NCBI GenBank assembly: GCA_964036665.1
Contig: OZ038532.1
Span: forward strand, 13,782,537 to 13,846,536
Source of the DNA: Gordius sp. MW1
Taxonomy: Eukaryota > Nematomorpha > Gordioida > Gordea > Gordiidae
Length of the DNA stretch: 64,000 nucleotides
Direction: 5' to 3'
Both the position numbers and the translations under genes were made by a program. Positions 24,605 to 38,440 of the stretch are shown here, piece after piece. The notes below the pieces were generated by a model. That model made no database searches. It was not told where the DNA came from and saw only the letters and a program-made list of their open reading frames with translations. Position 1 is the first letter of the stretch, and every line of letters starts with the position of its first letter.

Positions 24605-27080
24605 CAACAATAAAACGTTGTCTTTTGTCAAAATGAATAGTTCTGGCAGCTTAAAACCCTTTTTCGGAAGTAAATCGAGAATAATAGGATTCTCAAATTG
24701 GCTTACTTTTATATATTTTTTCATGCTCTTTCACATAGAATCGAAAAAAATAAATATTTTTACCTCAAAATTTTTCACATATTTTTCTTTCAACCGTATG
24801 CATCCGATGAAAGTTGTCGTTTTCAGACGTGGTTTCGATGACAAAAAGTAAAAATTTATCAGAATCAGAAAACTATTAAATCATGATCGCATAGTGCATT
24901 TTTAAAAAATTAAGCACTCACGTTGCGATACAACAAACTAATCGCAACAATAAAACGTTGTCTTTTGTCAAAATGATAGTTCTCGCAGCTTAAAACCTCT
25001 TTTCGGAAGTCAATCGAGGATAATAGGATTCTCAAATTGGCTTACTTTTATATATTTTTTCATGCTCTTTCACATAGAATTGAAAAAAATAAATATTCTA
25101 CCTCAAAATTTTTCACATATTTTTCTTTGAACCGTATTCATCCGATGAAAGTTGTCGTTTTCAAACGTGGTTTCTATGATCCCAAGTAAAAATTTATCAG
25201 AATCTAAAAACTATTACTTTGAAATGATAATCGCATAGAGCAGTTTTCAAAAATTCAGCACTCACGTTGCGATACAACAAACTAATCGCAACAATAAAAC
25301 GTTGTCTTTTGTCAAAATGAATAGTTCTGGCAGCTTAAAACCTCTTTTCGGAAGTAAATCGAGGATAATAGGATTCTCAAATTGGCTTACTTTTATATAT
25401 TTTTTCACGCTCTTTCACATAGAATTGAAAAAAACAAATATTTTTACCTCAAAAATTTTCACATATTTTTCTTTGAACCATATTCATCCGATGAAAGTTG
25501 TCGTTTTCAGACGTGGTTTCTATGATCCCAAGTAAAAATTTATCAGAATCTGAAAACTATTACTTTGAAATCATGATCGCATAGAGCCATTTTCAAAAAT
25601 TAAGCATCACGTTGCGATACAACAAACTAATCGCAACAATAAAACGTTGTCTTTTGTCAAAATGATAGTTCTCGCAGCTTAAAACCTCTTTTCGGAAGTC
25701 AATCAAGGATAATAGGATTCTCAAATTGGCTTACTTTTATATATTTTTTCATGCTCTTTCACATAGAATTGAAAAAAATAAATATTTTTACCTCAAAATT
25801 TTTCACATATTTTTCTTTCAACCGTATGCATCCGATGAAAGTTGTCGTTTTCAGACGTGGTTTTGATGATAAAAAGTAAAAATTTATCAGAATCAGAAAA
25901 TATTACTTTGAAATCATGATCGCATAGAGCCATTTTCAAAAATTAAGCATCACGTTGCGATACAACAAACTAATCGCAACAATAAAACGTTGTCTTTTGT
26001 CAAAATGATAGTTCTCGCAGCTTAAAACCTCTTTTCGGAAGTCAATCGAGGATAATAGGATTCTCAAATTGGCTCACTTTTATATATATTTTCCTTTCAC
26101 ATAGAATTGAAAAAAACAAATATTCTTACCTCAAAATTTTTCACATATTTTTCTTTGAAACGTATTCATCCGATGAAAGTTGTCGTTTTCAGACGTGGTT
26201 TCTATGATCCCAAGTAAAAATTTATTAGAATCAGAGAAATGTTACTTTGAAATCATGATCGCATAGTGCATTTTTGAAAAATTAAACACTCACGTTGCGA
26301 TACAACAAACTAATCGCAACAATAAAACGTTGTCTTTTGTCAAAATGAATAGTTCTGGCAGCTTAAAACCCTTTTTCGGAAGTAAATCGAGAATAATAGG
26401 ATTCTCAAATTGGCTTACTTTTATATATTTTTTCATGCTCTTTCACATAGAATCGAAAAAAATAAATATTTTTACCTCAAAATTTTTCACATATTTTTCT
26501 TTAACCGTATGCATCCGATGAAAGTTGTCGTTTTCAGACGTGGTTTCGATGATAAAAAGTAAAAATTTATCAGAATCAGAAAACTATTAAATCATGATCG
26601 CATAGTGCATTTTTAAAAAATTAAGCACTCACGTTGCGATACAACAAACTAATCGCAACAATAAAACGTTGTCTTTTGTCAAAATGATAGTTCTCGCAGC
26701 TTAAAACCTCTTTTCGGAAGTCAATCGAGGATAATAGGATTCTCAAATTGGCTTACTTTTATATATTTTTTCATGCTCTTTCACATAGAATTGAAAAAAA
26801 TAAATATTCTACCTCAAATTTTCACATATTTTTCTTTGAACCGTATTCATCCGATGAAAGTTGTCGTTTTCAAACGTGGTTTCTATGATCCCAAGTAAAA
26901 ATTTATCAGAATCTAAAAACTATTACTTTGAAATGATAATCGCATAGAGCAGTTTTCAAAAATTCAGCACTCACGTTGCGATACAACAAACTAATCGCAA
27001 CAATAAAACGTTGTCTTTTGTCAAAATGAATAGTTCTGGCAGCTTAAAACCTCTTTTCGGAAGTAAATCGAGGATAATAG
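24605..27080 (+). repeat. 5-monomer duplication, offset about 1711 bp
   Basis: The region from about 24605 to 25370 matches about 26315 to 27080. Shared private variants are 'aaaaccctttttcgg', 'aaatcgagaataatagg', the 6-base loss giving 'aactattaaatcatg' (24871 and 26582), 'gcatttttaaaaaatt' and 'tcaaacgtgg' (about 25163 and 26871). The unit is five monomers with small indels. Confidence 0.8.
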
Positions 27081-30000
27081 GATTTTCAAATTGTCTTACT
27101 TTTATATATTTTTTCATGCTCTTTCACATAGAATCGAAAAAAAAAAATATTTTTACCTCAAAATTTTTAACATATTTTTCTTTCAACCGTATGCATCCGA
27201 TGAAAGTTGTCGTTTTCAGACGTGGTTTCGATGATGAAAAGTAAAAATTTATCAGAATCAGAAAACTATTACTTTAAAATCATGATCGCATAGAGCCATT
27301 TTCAAAAATTAAGCATCACGTTGCGATACAACAAACTAATCGCAACAATAAAACGTTGTCTTTTGTCAAAATGATAGTTCTCGCAGCTTAAAACCTCTTT
27401 TCGGAAGTCAATCGAGGATAATAGGATTCTCAAATTGGCTTACTTTTATATATTTTTTCATGCTCTTTCACATAGAATTGAAAAAAATAAATATTCTTAC
27501 CTCAAAATTTTTCACATATTTTTCTTTGAAACGTATTCATCCGATGAAAGTTGTCGTTTTCAGACGTGGTTTCTATGATCCCAAGTAAAAATTTATCAGA
27601 ATCAGAGAAATGTTACTTTGAAATCATGATCGCATAGTGCATTTTTGAAAAATTAAACACTCACGTTGCGATACAACAAACTAATCGCAACAATAAAACG
27701 TTGTCTTTTGTCAAAATGAATAGTTCTGGCAGCTTAAAACCTCTTTTCGGAAGTAAATCGAGGATAATAGGATTCTCAAATTGGCTTACTTTTATATATT
27801 TTTTCACGCTCTTTCACATAGAATTGAAAAAAAAAATATTTTTACCTCAAAATTTTTCACATATTTTTCTTTGAACCATATTCATCCGATGAAATTTGTC
27901 GTTTTCAGACGTGGTTTCTATGATCCCAAGTAAAAATTTATCAGAATCTGAAAACTATTACTTTGAAATCATGATCGCATAGAGCCATTTTCAAAAATTA
28001 AGCATCACGTTGCGATACAACAAACTAATCGCAACAATAAAACGTTGTCTTTTGTCAAAATGATAGTTCTCGCAGCTTAAAACCTCTTTTCGGAAGTCAA
28101 TCAAGGATAATAGGATTCTCAAATTGGCTTACTTTTATATATTTTTTCATGCTCTTTCACATAGAATTAAAAAAAATAAATATTTTTACCTCAAAATTTT
28201 TCACATATTTTTCTTTCAACCGTATGCATCCGATGAAAGTTGTCGTTTTCAGACGTGGTTTTGATGATAAAAAGTAAAAATTTATCAGAATCAGAAAATA
28301 TTACTTTGAAATCATGATCGCATAGAGCCATTTTCAAAAATTAAGCATCACGTTGCGATACAACAAACTAATCGCAACAATAAAACGTTGTCTTTTGTCA
28401 AAATGATAGTTCTCGCAGCTTAAAACCTCTTTTCGGAAGTCAATCGAGGATAATAGGATTCTCAAATTGGCTTACTTTTATATATTTTTTCATGCTCTTT
28501 AACATAGAATTGAAAAAAATAAATATTCTACCTCAAAATTTTTCACATATTTTTCTTTGAACCGTATTCATCCGATGAAAGTTGTCGTTTTCAAACGTGG
28601 TTTCTATGATCCCAAGTAAAAATTTATCAGAATCTAAAAACTATTACTTTGAAATGATAATCGCATAGAGCAGTTTTCAAAAATTCAGCACTCACGTTGC
28701 GATACAACAAACTAATCGCAACAATAAAACGTTGTCTTTTGTCAAAATGAATAGTTCTGGCAGCTTAAAACCTCTTTTCGGAAGTAAATCGAGGATAATA
28801 GGATTCTCAAATTGTCTTACTTTTATATATTTTTTCATGCTCTTTCACATAGAATCGAAAAAAATAAATATTTTTACCTCAAAATATTTCACATATTTTT
28901 CTTTCAACCGTATGCATCCGATGAAAGTTGTCGTTTTCAGACGCGGTTTCGATGATAAAAAGTAAAAATTTATCAGAATCAGAAAACTATTACTTTAAAA
29001 TCATGATCGCATAGAGCCATTTTCAAAAATTAAGCATCACGTTGCGATACAACAAACTAATCGCAACAATAAACGTTGTCTTTTGTCAAAATGATAGTTC
29101 TCGCAGCTTAAAACCTCTTTTCGGAAGTCAATCGAGGATAATAGGATTCTCAAATTGGCTTACTTTTATATATTTTTTCATGCTCTTTCACATAGAATTG
29201 AAAAAAATAAATATTCTTACCTCAAAATTTTTCACATATTTTTCTTTGAAACGCATTCATCCGATGAAAGTTGTCGTTTTCAGACGTGGTTTCTATGATC
29301 CCAAGTAAAAATTTATCAGAATCAGAGAAATGTTACTTTGAAATCATGATCGCATAGTGCATTTTTGAAAAATTAAACACTCACGTTGCGATACAACAAA
29401 CTAATCGCAACAATAAAACGTTGTCTTTTGTCAAAATGAATAGTTCTGGCAGCTTAAAACCTCTTTTCGGAAGTAAATCGAGGATAATAGGATTCTCAAA
29501 TTGGCTTACTTTTATATATTTTTTCACGCTCTTCTTTCACATAGAATTGAAAAAAACAAATATTTTTACCTCAAAATTTTTCACATATTTTTCTTTGAAC
29601 CATATTCATCCGATGAAAGTTGACGTTTTCAGACGTGGTTTCTATGATCCCAAGTAAAAATTTATCAGAATCTGAAAACTATTACTTTGAAATCATGATC
29701 GCATAGAGCCATTTTCAAAAATTAAGCATCACGTTGCGATACAACAAACTAATCGCAACAATAAAACGTTGTCTTTTGTCAAAATGATAGTTCTCGCAGC
29801 TTAAAACCTCTTTTCGGAAGTCAATCAAGGATAATAGGATTCTCAAATTGGCTTACTTTTATATATTTTTTCATGCTCTTTCACATAGAATTGAAAAAAA
29901 TAAATATTTTTACCTCAAAATTTTTCACATATTTTTCTTTCAACCGTATGCATCCGATGAAAGTTGTCGTTTTCAGACGTGGTTTTGATGATAAAAAGTA

Positions 30001-30204
30001 AAAATTTATCAGAATCAGAAAATATTACTTTGAAATCATGATCGCATAGAGCCATTTTCAAAAATTAAGCATCACGTTGCGATACAACAAACTAATCGCA
30101 ACAATAAAACGTTGTCTTTTGTCAAAATGATAGTTCTCGCAGCTTAAAACCTCTTTTCGGAAGTCAATCGAGGATAATAGGATTCTCAAATTGGCTTACT
30201 TTTA
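26820..30204 (+). repeat. 5-monomer higher-order repeat, two copies of about 1721 bp
   Basis: About 26820-28480 matches about 28540-30204. Shared variants: 'tcaaacgtgg' (26871 and 28592), 'caaattgtcttac' (about 27088 and 28809), 'tttttcacgctc' (about 27800 and 29521), 'caatcaaggataatagg' (about 28099 and 29822) and 'gtggttttgatgat' (about 28256 and 29980). The match ends where 30205 onward has 'tatattttcctttcac'. Confidence 0.82.
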
Positions 30205-33200
30205 TATATATTTTCCTTTCACATAGAATTGAAAAAAATAAATATTCTTACCTCAAAATTTTTCACATATTTTTCTTTGAAACGTATTCATCCGATGAAA
30301 GTTGTCGTTTTCAGACGTGGTTTCTATGATCCCAAGTAAAAATTTATCAGAATCAGAGAAATGTTACTTTGAAATCATGATCGCATAGTGCATTTTTGAA
30401 AAATTAAACACTCACGTTGCGATACAACAAACTAATCGCAACAATAAAACGTTGTCTTTTGTCAAAATGAATAGTTCTGGCAGCTTAAAACCTCTTTTCG
30501 GAAGTAAATCGAGGATAATAGGATTCTCAAATTGGCTTACTTTTATATATTTTTTCATGCTCTTTCACATAGAATCGAAAAAAATAAATATTTTTACCTC
30601 AAAATTTTTCACATATTTTTCTTTCAACCGTATGCATCCGATGAAAGTTGTCGTTTTCAGACATGGTTTCGATGATAAGTAAAAATTTATCAGAATCAGA
30701 AAACTATTACTTTAAAATCATGATCGCATAGTGCATTTTTGAAAAATTAAGCACTCACGTTGCGATACAACAAACTAATCGCAACAATAAAACGTTGTCT
30801 TTTGTCAAAATGATAGTTCTCGCAGCTTAAAACCTCTTTTCGGAAGTCAATCGAGGATAATAGGATTCTCAAATTGGCTTACTTTTATATATTTTTTCAT
30901 GCTCTTTCACATAGAATTGAAAAAAATAAATATTCTACCTCAAAATTTTTCACCTATTTTTCTTTGAACCGTATTCATCCGATGAAAGTTGTCGTTTTCA
31001 GACGTGGTTTCTATGATCCCAAGTAAAATTTTATCAGAATCAGAGAAACGTTACTTTGAAATCATGATCGCATAGTGCATTTTTGAAAAATTAAACACTC
31101 ACGTTGCGATACAACAAACTAATCGCAACAATAAAACGTTGTCTTTTGTCAAAATGATAGTTCTCGCAGCTTAAAACCTCTTTTCGGAAGTCAATCGAGG
31201 ATAATAGGATTCTCAAATTGGCTTACTTTTATATATTTTTTCATGCTCTTTTACATAGAATTGAAAAAAATAAATATTCTACCTCAAAATTTTTCACATA
31301 TTTTTCTTTAAACCGTATTCATCAGATGAAAGTTGTCGTTTTCAGACATGGTTTCTATGATCCCAAGTAAAAATTTATCAGAATCTAAAAACTATTACTT
31401 TGAAATGATAATCGCATAGAGCAGTTTTCAAAAATTCAGCACTCACGTTGCGATACAACAAATTAATCGTAACAATAAAACGTTGTCTTTTGTCAAAATG
31501 ATAGTTCTCGCTGCTTAAAACCTCTTTTCGGAAGTCAATCGAGGATAATAGGATTCTCAAATTGGCTTACTTTTATATATTTTTTCATGCTCTTTCACAT
31601 TGAATTGAAAAAAATAAATATTCTTACCTCAAAATTTTTCACATATTTTTCTTTGAAACGTATTCATCCGATGAAAGTTGTCGTTTTCAGACGTGGTTTC
31701 TATGATCCCAAGTAAAAATTTATCAGAATCAGAGAAATGTTACTTTGAAATCATGATCGCATAGTGCATTTTTGAAAAATTAAACACTCACGTTGCGATA
31801 CAACAAACTAATCGCAACAATAAAACGTTGTCTTTTGTCAAAATGAATAGTTCTGGCAGCTTAAAACCTCTCTTCGGAAGTAAATCGAGGATAATAGGAT
31901 TCTCAAATTGGCTTACTTTTATATATTTTTTCATGCTCTCACATAGAAACGAAAAAAATAAATATTTTTACCTCAAAATTTTTCACATATTTTTCTTTCA
32001 ACCGTATGCATCCGATGAAAGTTGTCGTTTTCAGACGTGGTTTCTATGATCCCAAGTAAAAATTTTTCAGAATCAGAGAAATGTTACTTTGAAATCATGA
32101 TCGCATAGTGCATTTTTGAAAAATTAAGCACTCACGTTGTGATACAACAAACTAATCGCAACAATAAAACGTTGTCTTTTGTCAAAATGATAGTTCTCGC
32201 AGCTTAAAACCTCTTTTCGGAAGTAAATCGAGGATAATAGGATTCTCAAATTGGCTTACCTTTATATTTTTTTTCACGCTCTTTCACATAGAATTGAAAA
32301 AAACAAATATTTTTACCTCAAAATTTTTCACATATTTTTCTTTGAACCATATTCATCCGATGAAAGTTGTCGTTTTCAGACGTGGTTTCTATGATCCCAA
32401 GTAAAAATTTATCAGAATCTGAAAACTATTACTTTGAAATCATGATCGCATAGAGCCATTTTCAAAAATTAAGCATCACGTTGCGATACAACAAACTAAT
32501 CGCAACAATAAAACGTTGTCTTTTGTCAAAATGATAGTTCTCGCAGCTTAAAACCTCTTTTCGGAAGTCAATCGAGGATAATAGGATTCTCAAATTGGCT
32601 TACTTTTATATATTTTTTCATGCTCTTTCACATAGAATTAAAAAAAATAAATATTTTTACCTCAAAATTTTTCACATATTTTTCTTTCAACCGTATGCAT
32701 CCGATGAAAGTTGTCGTTTTCAGACGTGGTTTTGATGATAAAAAGTAAAAATTTATCAGAATCAGAAAATATTACTTTAAAATCATGATCGCATATAGCC
32801 ATTTTCAAAAATTAAGCATCACGTTGCGATACAACAAACTAATCGCAACAATAAAACGTTGTATTTTGTCAAAATGATAGTTCTCGCAGCTTAAAACCTC
32901 TTTTCGGAAGTCAATCGAGGATAATAGGATTCTCAAATTGGATTACTTTTATATATTTTTTCATGCTCTTTCACATAGAATTGAAAAAAATAAATATTCT
33001 TACCTCAAAATTTTTCACATATTTTTCTTTGAACCGTATTCATCCGATGAAGGTTGTCGTTTTCAGACGTGGTTTCTATGATCCCAAGTAAAAATTTATC
33101 ATAATCAGAGAAATGTTACTTTAAAATCATGATCGCATAGTGCATTTTTGAATAATTAAACACTCACGTTGCGATACAACAAACTAATCGCAACAATAAA

Positions 33201-33620
33201 ACGTTGTCTTTTGTCAAAATGAATAGTTCTGGCAGCTTAAAACCTCTTTTCGGAAGTAAATCGAGGATAATAGGATTCTCAAATTGGCTTACTTTTATAT
33301 GTTTTTTCATGCTCTTTCACATAGAATTGAAAAAAATAAATATTCTTACCTCAAAATTTTTCACATATTTTTCTTTGAAACGTATTCAACCGATGAAAGT
33401 TGTCGTTTTCAGAAGTGGTTTCTATGATCCTAAGTAAAAATTTATCAGAATCAGAAATGTTACTTTGAAATCATGATCGCCTAGTGCATTTTGAAAAATT
33501 AAACACTCACGTTGCGATACAACAAACTAATCGCAACAATAAAACGTTGTCTTTTGTCAAAATGAATAGTTCTGGCGGCTTAAAACCTTTTTTCGGAAGT
33601 AAATTGAGGATAATAGGATT
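30205..33620 (+). repeat. Satellite array, mostly type B monomers
   Basis: Contains the segment 30487-31440 that recurs at 57847-58800. Singular changes include damaged dyad arms at about 31465 ('atcgtaac') and 32140 ('gttgtgat'). No gene is seen. Confidence 0.88.
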
Positions 33621-36315
33621 CTCAAATTGGCTTACTTTTATATATTTTTTCATGCTCTTTCACATAGAATCGAAAAAAATAAATATTTTTACCTCAAAAT
33701 TTTTCACATATTTTTCTTTCAACCGTATGCATCCGATGAAAGTTGTCGTTTTCAGACGTGGTTTCGATGATAAAAAGTAAAAATTTATTAGAATCAGAAA
33801 ACTATTACTTTGAAATCATGATCGCATATAGCCATTTTCAAAAATTAAGCATCACGTTGCGATACAACACACTAATCGCAACAATAAAACGTTGTCTTTT
33901 GTCAAAATGATAGTTCTCGCAGCTTAAAACCTCTTTTCGGAAGTCAATCGAGGATAATAGGATTCTCAAATTGGCTTACTTTTATATATTTTTTCATGCT
34001 CTTTCACTTAGAATTGAAAAAAATAAATATTCTTACCTCAAAATTTTTCACATATTTTTCTTTGAACCGTATTCATCCGATGAAAGTTGTCGCTTTCAGA
34101 CGTGGTTTCTATGATCCCAAGTAAAAATTTATCAGAATCAGAGAAATGTTACTTTGAAATCATGATCGCATAGTGCATTTTTGAAAAATTAAACACTCAC
34201 GTTGCGATACAACAAACTAATCGCAACAATAAAACGTTGTCTTTTGTCAAAATGATAGTTCTCGCAGCTTAAAACCTCTTTTCGGAAGTTTATCGAGGAT
34301 AATAGGATTCTCAAATTGGCTTACTTTTATATATTTTTTCATGCTCTTTCACATAGAATCGAAAAAAATAAATATTCTTACCTCAAAATTTTTCACATAT
34401 TTTTCTTTGAACCGTATTCAACCGATGAAAGTTGTCGTTTTCAGAAGTGGTTTCTATGATCCCAAGTAAAAATTTATCAGAATCAGAGAAATGTTACTTT
34501 GAAATCATGATCGCATAGTGCATTTTTGAAAAATTAAACACTCACGTTGCGATACAACAAACTAATCGCAACAATAAAACGTTGTCTTTTGTCAAAATGA
34601 ATAGTTCTGGCAGCTTAAAACATTTTTTCGGAAGTAAATTGAGGATAATAGGATTCTCAAATTGGCTTACTTTTATATATTTTTTTATGCTCTTTCACAT
34701 AGAATCGAAAAAAATAAATATTTTTACCTCAAAATTTTTCACATATTTTTCTTTCAACCGTATGCATCCGATGAAAGTTGTCGTTTTCAGACGTGGTTTC
34801 TATGATCCCAAGTAATAATTTATCAGAATCAGAGAAATGTTACTTTGAAATCATGATCGCATAGTGCATTTTTGAAAAATTAAGCACTCACGTTGCGATA
34901 CAACAAACTAATCGCAACAATAAAACGTTGTCTTTTGTCAAAATGATAGTTCTCGCAGCTTACAACCTCTTTTCGGAAGTTTATCGAGGATAATAGGATT
35001 CTCAAATTGGCTTACTTTTATATATTTTTTCATGCTCTTTCACATAGAATTGAAAAAAATAAATATTTTTACCTCAAAATTTTTCACATATTTTTATTTG
35101 AACTTTATTCATCCGATGAAAGTTGTCGTTTTCAGACGTGGTTTCTATGATCCCAAGTAAAAATTTATCAGAATCAGAGAAAAGTTACTTTGAAATCATG
35201 ATCGCATAGTGCATTTTTGAAAAATTAAGCAGTCACGTTGCGATACAACAAACTAATCGCAACAATAAAACGTTGTCTTTTGTCAAAATGATAGTTCTCG
35301 CAGCTTAAAACCTCTTTTCGGAAGTTTATCGAGGATAATAGGATTCTCAAATTGGCTTACTTTTATATATTTTTTCATGCTCTTTCACATAGAATCGAAA
35401 AAAATAAATATTTTTACCTCAAAATTTTTCACATATTTTTCTTTCAACCGTATGCATCCGATGAAAGTTGTCGTTTTCAGACGTGGTTTCGATGATAAAA
35501 AGTAAAAATTTATTAGAATCAGAAAACTATTACTTTGAAATCATGATCGCATAGAGCCATTTTCAAAAATTAAGCATCACGTTGCGATACAACACACTAA
35601 TCGCAACAATAAAACGTTGTCTTTTGTCAAAATGATAGTTCTCGCAGCTTAAAACCTCTTTTCGGAAGTCAATCGAGGATAATAGGATTCTCAAATTGGC
35701 TTACTTTTATATATTTTTTCATGCTCTTTCACTTAGAATTGAAAAAAATAAATATTCTTACCTCAAAATTTTTCACATATTTTTCTTTGAACCGTATGCA
35801 TCCGATGAAAGTTGTCGTTTTCAGACGTGGTTTCTATGATCCCAAGTAAAAATTTATCAGAATCAGAGAAATGTTACTTTGAAATCATGATCGCATAGTG
35901 CATTTTTGAAAAATTAAACACTCACGTTGCGATACAACAAACTAATCGCAACAATAAAACGTTGTCTTTTGTCAAAATGATAGTTCTCGCAGCTTAAAAC
36001 CTCTTTTCGGAAGTTTATCGAGGATAATAGGATTCTCAAATTGGCTTACTTTTATATATTTTTTCATGCTATTTCACATAGAATCGAAAAAAATAAATAT
36101 TCTTACCTCAAAATTTTTCACATATTTTTCTTTGAACCGTATTCAACCGATGAAAGTTGTCGTTTTCAGAAGTGGTTTCTATGATCCCAAGTAAAAATTT
36201 ATCAGAATCAGAGAAATGTTACTTTGAAATCATGATCGCATAGTGCATTTTTGAAAAATTAAACACTCACGTTGCGATACAACAAACTAATCGCAACAAT
36301 AAAACGTTGTCTTTT
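33620..36315 (+). repeat. 5-monomer duplication, offset 1725 bp
   Basis: About 33620-34590 matches about 35345-36315. Shared variants are 'aaatttattagaatcag' (33782 and 35507), 'gatacaacacactaatcg' (33861 and 35586), 'tttcacttagaattg' (about 34003 and 35728), 'aagtttatcgagg' (about 34277 and 36012) and 'gtattcaaccgatg'. The monomers between them also carry 'aagtttatcgagg', so a smaller exchange has spread that variant. Confidence 0.78.
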
Positions 36316-38440
36316 GTCAAAATGATAGTTCTCGCAGCTTAAAACCTCTTATCGGAAGTCAATCGAGGATAATAGGATTCTCAAATTGGCTTACTTTTAT
36401 ATATTTTTTCATGCTCTTTTACTTAGAATTGAAAAAAATAAATATTCTTACCTCAAATTTTTCACATATTTTTCTTTGAACCGTATTCATCCGATGAAAG
36501 TTGTCGTTTTCAGACGTGGTTTCTATGATCCCAAGTAAAAATTTATCAGAATCAGAGAAATGTTACTTTGAAATCATGATCGCATAGTGCATTTTTGAAT
36601 AATTAAACACTCACGTTGCGATACAACAAACTAATCGCAACAATAAAACGTTGTCTTTTGTCAAAATGAATAGTTCTGGCAGCTTAAAACCTCTTTTCGG
36701 AACTAAATCGAGGATAATAGGATTCTCAAATTGGCTTACTTTTATATATTTTTTCATGCTCTTTCACATAGAATCGAAAAAAATAAATATTTTTACCTCA
36801 AAATTTTTCACATATTTTTCTTTCAACCGTATACATCCGATGAAAGTTGTCGTTTTCAGACGTGGTTTCGAAGATAAAAAGTAAAAATTTATCATAATCA
36901 GAAAACTATTACTTTAAAATCATGATCGCATAGTGCATTTTTTAAAAATTAAGCACTCACGTTGCGATACAACAAACTAATCGCAACAATAAAACGTTGT
37001 CTTTTGTCAAAATGATAGTTCTCGCAGCTTAAAACCTCTTTCGGAAGTCAATCGAGGATAATAGGATTCTCAAATTGGCTTACTTTTATATATTTTTTCA
37101 TGCTCTTTCACATAGAATTGAAAAAAATAAATATTCTACCTCAAAATTTTTCACATATTTTTCTTTGAACCGTATTCATCCGATGAAAGTTGTCGTTTTC
37201 AGACGTGGTTTCTATGATCCCAAGTAAAAATTTATCAGAATCTAAAAACTATTACTTTGAAATCATAATCGCATAGAGCAGTTTTCAAAAATTCAGCACT
37301 CACGTTGCGATACAACAAACTAATCGCAACAATAAAACGTTGTCTTTTGTCAAAATGAATAGTTCTGGCAGCTTAAAACCTCTTTTCGGAAGTAAATCGA
37401 GGATAATAGGATTCTCAAATTGGCTTACTTTTATATATTTTTTTATGCTCTTTCACATAGAATCGAAAAAAATAAATATTTTTACCTCAAAATTTTTCAC
37501 ATATTTTTCTTTCAACCGTATGCATCCGATGAAAGTTGTCGTTTTCAGACGTGGTTTCGATGATAAAAAGTAAAAATTTATCATAATCAGAAAACTATTA
37601 CTTTAAAATCATGATCGCATAGTGCATTTTTGAAAAATTAAGCACTCACGTTGCGATACAACAAACTAATCGCAACAATAAAACGTTGTCTTTTGTCAAA
37701 ATGATAGTTCTCGCAGCTTAAAACCTCTTTTCGGAAGTCAATCGAGGATAATAGGATTCTCAAATTGGCTTACTTTTATATATTTTTTCATGCTCTTTCA
37801 CATAGAATTGAAAAAAATAAATATTCTACCTCAAAATTTTTCACATATTTTTCTTTGAACCGTATTCATCCGATGATAGTTGTCGTTTTCAGACGTGGTT
37901 TCTATGATCCCAAGTAAAATGTTACTTTGAAATCATGATCGCATAGTGCATTTTTGAATAATTAAACACACACGTTGCGATACAACAAACTAATCGCAAC
38001 AATAAAACGTTGTCTTTTGTCAAAATGAATAGTTCTGGCAGCTTAAAACCTCTTTTCGGAACTAAATCGAGGATAATAGGATTCTCAAATTGGCTTACTT
38101 TTATATATTTTTTCATGCTCTTTCACATAGAATCGAAAAAAAAAATATTTTTACCTCAAAATTTTTCACATATTTTTCTTTCAACCGTATGCATCCGATG
38201 AAAGTTGTCGTTTTCAGACGTGGTTTCCATAATAAAAAGTAAAAATTTATCAGTGAAAACTATTACTTTGAAATCATGATCGCATAGAGCCATTTTCAAA
38301 AATTAAGCATCACGTTGCGATACAACAAACTAATCGCAACAATAAATCGTTGTCTTTTGTCAAAATGATAGTTCTCGCAGCTTAAAACCTCTTTTCGGAA
38401 GTCAATCGAGGATAATAGGATTCTCAAATTGGCTTACTTT
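36315..38440 (+). repeat. Satellite array with a 689-bp dimer duplication and a 20-bp deletion
   Basis: Two monomer pairs (starting near 36651 and 37340) repeat with a period of 689 bp and share 'atcataatcagaaaac' and 'tattctacctc'. Near 37915 'caagtaaaatgttac' lacks 20 bases relative to other monomers. The variant 'ggaactaaatcg' (36651 and 38010 monomers) reappears at 61249. A second short form, 'tttatcagtgaaaac', starts at about 38250 and is later common in the 14-mer. Confidence 0.8.
37340..37573 (+). other. Example of the recurrent open frame in type A monomers (probably not a gene)
   Basis: Type A monomers carry an open frame of 77 codons from a TTG, or 72 codons from the ATG in 'caaaatgaatag', ending at 'aaaaagtaa' or 'cccaagtaa'. 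The predicted peptide has one hydrophobic stretch ('WLTFIYFFMLFHI') and a basic C-terminal half. About sixty monomers keep a frame of this kind open; others are broken by a stop ('agaatagaaa', 'tatataattt') or a one-base loss. All type B monomers lose it at once because of the one-base difference at 'gatag'. I see no promoter, splice structure or known domain. The simplest reading is an incidental frame kept by recent common ancestry of monomers. Confidence 0.15.
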
